From: Ailurus styani
Taxonomy: Eukaryota; Chordata; Mammalia; Carnivora; Ailuridae
Assembly: GCA_002007465.1 (NCBI GenBank)
Contig: LNAC01000277.1
Coordinates: forward strand, 1,700,989-1,764,988
DNA length: 64,000 bases
Reading direction: 5' to 3'
The notes under the pieces: model-generated
Database searches by the model: none
Seen by the model: only the letters and a program-made list of their open reading frames with translations
What the model was told of the DNA's origin: nothing
Translations under genes and position numbers: made by a program
Shown here: piece after piece, positions 57,556-64,000 of the stretch
Layout: every line of letters starts with the position of its first letter
Position numbering within the stretch: the stretch's first letter is position 1

Positions 57556-57800
57556 CTAGCAACTTAAAATAACATCTTTATTTCCCTATCACATTACAGG
57601 GGCTTTGTGGGGGTGATTTATGTCTTATTCCAAGATCTAGGCTGGAGGAGTCCTTATTTTGAGATGTGCTATTCTCATGAAATTGCATTGAAGGGTTCTC
57701 CTGGGATAGACTGCATGCACATCCCACTGGCCAAAGCAAGTCATATGGCAAAAGCCAGAATGAATGGGACAAGGTGGGTAACACTCTTACAGTTATGAAT
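57556..57800 (-). mobile_element. possible LTR-like repeat, reversed
   Basis: TTATTTCCCTATCACATTAC, then GGAGTCCTTATTTTGAGATG, then ACTGGCCAAAGCAAGTCATA recalls a reversed MaLR-like LTR. Tentative. Confidence 0.4.
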
Positions 57801-57971
57801 AAAGTGAGTCATTAGAAACAATAACATTACTGTGACTGCTATTTTCAAACATAGCTTCTGCTAACATTTTTATTCAGGGATATTTTTAGATACAGTTTAT
57901 TTATTAAATGGATTTTATTTTTTATATGTATACAATTTCAGATTTCAAATATTTCCTTATATCATACTTTT

Positions 57972-58165
57972 TTTCTTTTTAAGATTTTATTTATTTGAGA
58001 ATGAGAGAACAAGAGAAAGAGAGCATGAGCAGGGTGAAGGGCAGAGAGAGAAGCAGACTCCCTGCTGAGCAGGGAGCCCAACAATGTGGGACTTGATCCT
58101 GGGACTCAGGGATCATGACCTGAGCTGAAGGCAGACACTTAAATGACTGAGCCAACCAGGCACCC
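57972..58165 (-). mobile_element. old CAN-type SINE with 14-bp TSD
   Basis: AAGATTTTATTTATTTGAGA at the tail side and GAGCCAACCAGGCACCC at the head end. TATATCATACTTTT is at 57958-57971 and 58166-58179. Confidence 0.93.
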
Positions 58166-58300
58166 TATATCATACTTTTCACAAAACTTATTTTTAATGG
58201 CTATATTTCATTAAGTGGAGGAACCATAATTTTCTATGATTTGGCCATTTAAGTTTTCCTCAATCTTTTGCTCTTATACTGATCAGTAATGGTGTTATGG

Positions 58301-58306
58301 AAATAT

Positions 58307-58345
<39 letters not shown>

Positions 58346-58515
58346 TTTTTGAGAGTGAACATGAGCTTGCAGGGAGGGGCAGAGGGAGAGGGAAAGAGAG
58401 AATCTCATGCCCAGCTCAGAACCCCATACAGGGCTCCATCTCATGACCCTGAGATCATGACTTCAGCCAAAATCAAGAGTTGGGTGCTTAATGACTGAGA
58501 CACCCAGGAACCCCA
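58301..58515 (-). mobile_element. old CAN-type SINE with expanded (TTTA)n
   Basis: The tail is a run of about 11 TTTA units (58305-58348). The head end is GAGACACCCAGGAACCCC. No convincing TSD. Confidence 0.9.
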
Positions 58516-59205
58516 TGAATTTTTTTTCAGAACATAAAGTCCTTTCTTTTGGCTAGATGCCCAGAAAAATAATAGTAGGATCAAAGGGTATGAATTCAGA
58601 GTTCATGAATTGCAGTTCTTAAAATAATTTGATAAAAAATCTGTCTAAAAAATGTGATAGTGATTTTTTTTCCTATTTGCAGTATATGGAAATCTGTACC
58701 AAATTCTCATCAGTAGCAATATTATTAACGAAGTGAAATATTTTTGAAACTATTTCCTACACCAGGTATATTTTACTACTCCTTTTATTTTTGTGTGTAT
58801 GTGCCTCTTCTCTGTTTGGGCCTTTCTCCAAGGGGCTGAAATTTCACTGACAGAAGCATTCTGGATGTCTAATCACATAATCCATAGCACCTTGCCTCTT
58901 CTTGTTTTAAAAAAGACTGGTTGAGTGAATCACCTATTGAATAAGTAAATAATGAAAGAAGTTAAAATGGTATCTTGGGTCTTAAAAATTTTCATTGATG
59001 ACCACAGGTAGAACACTTCTGCATTTTTATCAACCAGTTTTGTTTTTTCTTTAATTAATCAAGAGAATCCTTGTTCTTTGCCTACTTTCCTATCAGCTCT
59101 CATTGCTTTTATCAAAATATATCTTTATATAAAAATTAATAATCCTTTCTGGTATAACAAATGCTTTGCTCCAATGTGCTATTTAATTTTAATTTCTATT
59201 ATATT

Positions 59206-59714
59206 TTTTCTAAGTCCTGTTAGAATTGTTTATAATAAAGGTGAACCCTGATCTTCATGATGGGCTTATTGGTGGGCTTTCTAGTAGTGAGCACCAGTAC
59301 TGGGACAGCCAAACTCCTTGGATTCACAGTGCCAGGGATTGGCTATCAGTGGGGAAGTTTGTACTGGATGAGACTGTCTTTGATGTCCTTCTTGGAAGCC
59401 TCATCCACTATTTCTGATAATAGGTCACTGGGACTTTGAAATGGACAGGTAGATTGCAACAACCTGGGCTGCGTGACAACCACCCTTTACTCAGTTGCAG
59501 ATGTCTGCCCTGGCAAATTGCTCCTTGTACTGAGGCAGAGCTGGTTCCAGTAGCTTGTGTTGCAGCGTGCACAACTGGGGCTGCCCATTCACCTTGGTGA
59601 GGTGGGGGCTGTAGCCGTCTTCTTGCCACCAAAGACCTGCGTGGACTGCAGAGGACCCTTGGACTGAGAATGTAGACAAGAGCTCCTCACTGCTTGGCAA
59701 TGGGGAAAAAAAAG
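59206..59714 (-). pseudogene. RPS16: RPS16 processed pseudogene with internal deletion
   Basis: The parent is ribosomal protein S16 of the small subunit. On the minus strand, the N-terminal frame gives SKGPLQSTQVFGGKKTATA, and another frame gives KVNG.P then TLQ.KLLEPA...FA.ADI. The C-terminal CESK.FG stretch is recognisable near 59315-59325. A deletion of some 20-25 bp after KKTATA shifts the frame, about 12 bp are lost in the next segment, and there are several stops. The ATG is not preserved. Intronless. The 3'UTR-like part is at 59210-59250. CTATTATAT-like flanks (59196-, 59715-) suggest the TSD. It is inserted in L1. Confidence 0.9.
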
Positions 59715-60020
59715 CTATTATATATTTTTTTTCTTAGGTGTAATCTATCTTTTATGTAAATATATCTTTCAATCTTTTGTAATTTCTTCTGTTGCTTGAC
59801 ATTTCTTCTCCTAAAGGTTTATGAATATTTGCTTCCATTTTTTGTATTTATGATTATTATTTAATTTTATGTTTAGCTCTTCCATTTACTTAGAATTTGC
59901 TGTTGTAGGGAGTGAGATGAAATTTTAAGCTGATTAAACTGAATTTGTTCCTTTTAGGATTTACAGTCTCTCTTGTTACAGGATTCTGAATGGAGTGGCC
60001 TTCTAATGAGCAAAATTAAA

Positions 60021-60591
60021 TGAACTTTGTATATTTAATATTTTAAACTACTTAAATTCTTAAAATTTCTTATATGATCAAGGGTTAAATCACCGAGGAT
60101 TCATCTACCTTTGTTATTTTTGATCATCACAGATTACTCCTGGCCTCATTGTATGGTCTATTTTTTCCTGATAAGCACAAAAAGAACTCGGCAGATCAAC
60201 ATCAATCTATCATTCCGAACAGAAAAACAACCCTTGGAAACCTCCCTGATCTCAGTGACTCAGAAGAGCCAACTTCACGTCTGAGGGAAATACGTAGCTC
60301 AGAATTACGTAATCCAAGTCCACAACAATTTAAATTGTGAGGGCCATGGCCAGATTGCACGTGGCATTGTGGCTGGAATTTGATATGAGGTAATGGCTAC
60401 TGTTGATTAAACATTGCTCTCAAGAGCCACTCTAGAGTCAAGGTTACCTCCTCCCCGCAAGGATGACTTCACCCTAAGAGGAAAGAGAGGAGAGCCTGGG
60501 AACAACTGGCTGCTCCAGAAATACCACCATGGGTACCTCACAGTTAGTGGGTCAATTTATAAGTTCAGGAAGAAGGAAAGCATTACTCTTG
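60021..60591. other. no recognisable repeat
   Basis: Contains two short open frames (60149-60340; 60414-60635) of unknown family. The second crosses the tRNA-half insertion and is not conserved in any way I can see. Confidence 0.35.
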
Positions 60592-60603
60592 GAGAAGCTA
60601 CTA

Positions 60604-60644
60604 TTAAGAGTCTCATGCTCCACCAACTGAGCTAGCTGAGTGCT
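60604..60644 (-). mobile_element. tailless tRNA-Lys 5'-half retro-insertion with 12-bp TSD
   Basis: The 41-bp insert reads on the minus strand as AGCACTCAGCTAGCTCAGTT, then GGTGGAGCATGAGACTCTTAA. That is tRNA-Lys from its acceptor 5' strand through the D-arm to the anticodon loop (CTT). It stops there, with no 3' half and no poly(A). GAGAAGCTACTA is exact at 60592-60603 and 60645-60656. The source is either a tRNA-Lys or the tRNA-like head of a CAN-SINE. Confidence 0.8.
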
Positions 60645-60656
60645 GAGAAGCTACTA

Positions 60657-61309
60657 GTAAATCTGTTGTACAACATTGTGCTTGTAATACTGTGCATTTA
60701 GAGATGTTAAATGGGTAAATCTCATGTTAAGTGTCTTACCACAACACGGCAAATAAAACACCAGAAAAAAACAAAAGGGCAGGAGGAAACTTTTGGAGGT
60801 GACAAATATGTTTATTACCCAATCAAGGGTATATACATATATCAAAACTCATCAAATTGTATACTTTAAATATGTATAGTTTTTTTGTTTTCGTTTTATG
60901 GTTTTTTCTTTTTGGTATATCAATTACACCTGAGTAAGGCTGTTAAAAAATATCTTGTCTATATTGGGGGTAAGCTGTTGGATACTTTCAGAAGAAAAGA
61001 CTCCATCTAATCCAGGACCTTAAAATCAGGGATTTGGGCTCTAATGAGAAAAACGAGCCATCAGACAACCCCACTCTGGCATGTCTCTAGGTGCCTAGGA
61101 GAGTCCCGGACCAATCCAGAACAGCACATGCTGACCAAGTGAATGACTGGGGAATGTGGGCTTGGTGATTTTAGGAAGTTCAAGCCGTTGAACCACATGG
61201 CTTGGAAGTCCTGTCATTTGAGCTGTAGGTGATCATGGAAGATTTTTGGTTTCATTATCAGTAAACCACTGAGGAAATGTCAGGCTGCCCAGTAGGGCTT
61301 TTATTTAAC
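60657..61309. other. no recognisable repeat
   Basis: A T-rich patch at 60878-60915; otherwise mixed. No gene signal. Confidence 0.35.
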
Positions 61310-61520
61310 TCGGTCAATTTATATTTATTTAGTGCCTACTATCTATGCTAGGTATAGGAAATCCAGCTGTGAAAAAGAGACACAGCTGCCTCTCACCCCC
61401 TCCCGTGTTGTTTACAAACCAAGGGTGAAACAGACATTAAACAAATAAGTGTAAATAAGGAACTAAACAATCACAAGTAAGCAAAGCAATCTTTATACTG
61501 GGGTATCAGTTAATCCTGGT
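61310..61520 (+). mobile_element. L2-like or MIR-like ancient repeat
   Basis: TTTATTTAGTGCCTACTATC, then AATCCAGCTGTGAAAAAGAG, then GACATTAAACAAATAAGTGT in the order of the L2-like family. Confidence 0.5.
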
Positions 61521-61704
61521 ATATCAGAGTCAATGGTTAATGCTGGCCAAAGTTATTGCCAGTTGTGTGTTCTTTTGTTTTGCTTCTTGAAAACAAAAAT
61601 GGTTCCAGTCTTATCTCTTTTTTCTCACTTTGAGGAAATGATTGAAAGGTCAATTTCATTAATTAAAAACGAATCATTCTACCCAAGCTTCCTCCATTTC
61701 CTAT

Positions 61705-61860
61705 CTGCGGTAGGCAGAATAATGATCTCCCAAAGATGTCCATGCCCTAATCCTCAGAACCTATAAATATGCTACCTCATTCTGGTGGCATCAGTTCAGG
61801 TGCCAATGGCCCTCTTTCTCTGAGAAATGACCTGCTACCTACACATATGGGGCCTTAGCT
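61705..61860 (+). mobile_element. MaLR-type LTR 5' fragment
   Basis: GGCAGAATAATGATCTCCCA, then TGTCCATGCCCTAATCCTCA, then CCTATAAATATGCTACCTCA, the 5' end of an MLT1-like LTR. Confidence 0.7.
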
Positions 61861-62855
61861 GCCACGTTATTCTATGTGAGTGCTCTCTTGCCACAGCTGA
61901 TTGAACTCAGGGTGAACTCCGCACAAGCTTGGGAAAACTGATGGACTCCCCAGGAGCATGGGCTTGTACTTAATGAGCGGGAGAAAGAATAAGGTACACA
62001 GTTGGGACCTAAGAGGTGGCCAACTTTGAGGATCTGCACGCCAAAGCAAAGAAGGCCATGCTACAAAAAAGAGGGAAGATGGAACCTTTACTACCTAAGT
62101 TCCCACTTGTTTCCTGGTTTCTGGAACTAGCCCCATCTCTAGTTCTGCTGTCCTTGTGGTTCCCTGGAGTATCACTGGCGTACTCTATATAAATTCTCAT
62201 TTTTGTTTAAATTGGTTTGAAATGGGTTTATGTCATTAACAACAAATAATATATGTGCTAAACAAAAATACACAGAAAACAGAGTAGCAAAAGCTTTCAG
62301 AATGTTAATGATGGCGAGAAATTGTGTGTAACTTTTATTTACTTCTTTATACTTTTCCATATTTATAGTTTTCTAAAGGGAGTAATATCATTTCCATAAT
62401 AAAAAATAACATGCATTATAAGAGAATGAAATCTTTATTTCTAAGGAAACCCTTGGTTTTTTTCCCCCTGACACTAGAAAGTGCTTCACTGCAAAATATG
62501 CTGCTCAAATATTCTTAAATATAACTCTATATCCAGTAGGGGAAAAACAGCCCAGTGTTAGACAGTTAATAGAGTTCTCATGCAGGCCCAATGAGACCTC
62601 AAGTTAACCAAACCCCAGATTTAGAAATGGGCCCTATTAGGCTAGTTAATTTCAAGGAAAATGGACTAAATACCATCTTATATTTTCTTTACCAGAACAA
62701 CTCCTAGAATCTAAGGTAATTAATAAAATGTTATGGAAAAGATTATGGAGTAAACTTTGCAATAGTTGATGTATATTGGAATGTTTTCCACAAAGATAAA
62801 ATATATTTCGTGAAAGAAAAAAGAAAGAAATAGGCCTTATTAGTCTAAAGAGAAG
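61861..62855. other. mostly unassigned
   Basis: AT-rich, no clear repeat family. The right end is GA-rich and borders the L1 TSD. Confidence 0.35.
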
Positions 62856-62861
62856 GAAAGA

Positions 62862-63020
62862 TTACTGGGGGGGTGGGAGGGTAGGGATAGGGTGGATGGG
62901 TTATGGACATTGGGGAGGGTTTGTGCTTTGGTGAATGCTGTGAAAGATGTAAGCCTGATGATTCACAGACCTGTACCCCTGGGGCAAAGAATGAAAAAAT
63001 AAATAAATAAAAATAAAAAT
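62862..63020 (+). mobile_element. 5'-truncated L1 3' tail with 14-bp TSD
   Basis: GATGATTCACAGACCTGTAC, then CCCTGGGGCAAAGAATG, then an AAATAAATAAATAAAA tail. The TSD AAAGAGAAGGAAAG is at 62848-62861 and 63021-63034. Short and young-looking, and consistent with a carnivoran L1. Confidence 0.9.
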
Positions 63021-63057
63021 AAAGAGAAGGAAAGAAAGAGTACCCATACCTTTTTCC

Positions 63058-63445
63058 AGTGATTGGTTCATGAGTGAGCATGTGACCCAATACGGGCCAA
63101 AGAGATTGAAGAAGAGGCTTCTAGAACGGTTCTTTTGTCCCATTTCCAAAGAATTTCAAGAAATGATCCCTTCTCCCTTTTTGGGGAAGTTGTCATATAT
63201 AAATAGAAGACCCAGAGCACCTGCCATCATCTTATTCTCAGCCCAAGTATGAATCTGATACCTAGAAGGGCAGAAAAAGTAAGAAAACTGCAGACGAGTG
63301 GAACAGAAGTTGCTTATTTAACCCATCCTAAAGACCAGTGTGCCTTTGGACTCCCAGTTAAGGAACCCAATAATCTCCATTGTAATTGAGCCTGTCTGAA
63401 TTGAGCCTTCTGTCTTTCAGAGCCAAAGATTCCTAACTGGCATAT
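63058..63445 (+). mobile_element. ancient interspersed repeat, unnamed
   Basis: GTGATTGGTTCATGAGTGAG, then GTGACCCAATACGGGCCAAA, then GAGCCTTCTGTCTTTCAGAG recalls an old mammalian repeat. I do not name it. Confidence 0.5.
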
Positions 63446-64000
63446 CTATAAATTTAGAGATAATACCATGTAATCTCATTCAGTTAAGATCTGGTCTAGA
63501 ATTTTTACTCTTCTCCATTTATCTCTACCCCATCTTTTCGGTCTCTAAGTGAGATTCCCTTACTTTCAGCATATTTTAATGTGGTTCAGATTATAAATGG
63601 TACATTTGTAGAACCTACTCAAAGATATTTCTAAAGTCCACATCTGCAATTTCTTCTAGCTCTCTCTGACCATACATTTGTAGTCTGCTCACTCTTTACC
63701 AGTCCTTCATCCCCCCTGTCACCACTAGGAAGCAGTTATGCTTTTCTCTTTTAGAAGGCACTGCCACTCCAAGAAATCATGTAGTCAGTCTACTCTTTAT
63801 CTAGTGTCCTCTGGCATGTCTCCTTGGGAAGAGAAACTTCTAGTATTTCTCCTTGGGAACCCAAAATGTGTCACTTGCTACCCTGAATTAGCCTTTGGAA
63901 GTCAATTGGAAAGAAAAGTAGGTACGTTCTGCCATTGTTTATTCTTACTCTGTGTTGGTTTATTCCAAACAGCTTATAAAAAAACAAGTAGAATTAAATA
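63446..64000. other. no recognisable feature
   Basis: Mixed, partly CT-rich sequence running to the window edge. Confidence 0.4.

Larger units (their letters stand above)
57840..60020 (-). mobile_element. old L1M, reversed, interrupted
   Basis: AGTGGAGGAACCATAATTTT, AAACTATTTCCTACACCAGG, then CTTTGCCTACTTTCCTATCA and GCTTCCATTTTTTGTATTTA are reversed L1 ORF2/3'-region blocks. Two SINEs (57972-58165; 58301-58515) and an RPS16 retrocopy (59206-59714) split it. No coding capacity. Confidence 0.55.

Overview
This window is vertebrate nuclear DNA, AT-rich and CpG-poor. It comes from a carnivoran mammal. The marker is about eighteen tRNA-Lys-derived CAN-type SINEs, several with the arctoid head that reads as a G-G-G-T-T-A-A-A-G-C-C segment followed by CTGCCTTCGGCTCAGG. 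Together with one L1 3' tail (62862-63020), they suggest an arctoid caniform, most likely a mustelid. The species-level guess rests on remembered repeat consensus sequences, not on a database search.

I found no intact protein-coding gene, no recognisable multi-exon gene and no functional RNA gene. The DNA is either intergenic or deep intronic. The content is interspersed repeats of several ages, retrocopies of cellular mRNAs, microsatellites and repeat-poor stretches.

Layout: 1-5.1 kb holds an ancient L2-like repeat, MaLR-type LTRs and a decayed class III ERV (ERVL-like) internal region on the minus strand. 5.1-13.4 kb has L2/MIR remnants, minus-strand L1 scraps and three SINEs. 13.5-19.75 kb is an old L1M complex carrying an LTR, a palindromic DNA transposon, SINEs and an unidentified acidic-tailed retrocopy. 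19.8-22 kb has SINEs, an assembly duplication and a GGT/GT microsatellite. 23-25.3 kb is a deep nest: an L2-like host split by a MER2/Tigger element, a 5'-inverted L1 and an LTR-like unit. 25.3-31.4 kb is mostly unique-looking, with two SINEs, a 148-codon open frame and a tiny poly(A)-tailed retrocopy at 29170-29247. 31.4-32.9 kb is an L1M 3' end split by an ERVL-type solo LTR. 33-43.7 kb is repeat-poor DNA with SINEs and three assembly-gap sites. 43.7-44.7 kb is an LTR/hAT/SINE nest. 45-47.6 kb is repeat-poor. 48.5-53.2 kb is an L1M copy interrupted by a CACYBP processed pseudogene and a SINE that landed at the same target sequence. 53.4-57.8 kb holds MIR, L2 and LTR-like remnants. 57.8-60 kb is a minus-strand L1M with two SINEs and an RPS16 processed pseudogene. 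60.6 kb has a 41-bp tailless tRNA-Lys half insertion. 61-64 kb has MaLR, a young L1 tail and an ancient repeat.

The genes do not work together; the sequence records retrotransposition. Most insertions can be read from their target-site duplications (TSDs). The most unusual are the tailless tRNA half, the roughly 50-bp mRNA-end retrocopy, two tail-only insertions, and the pair of insertions that reused one target. No new biological system is evident.
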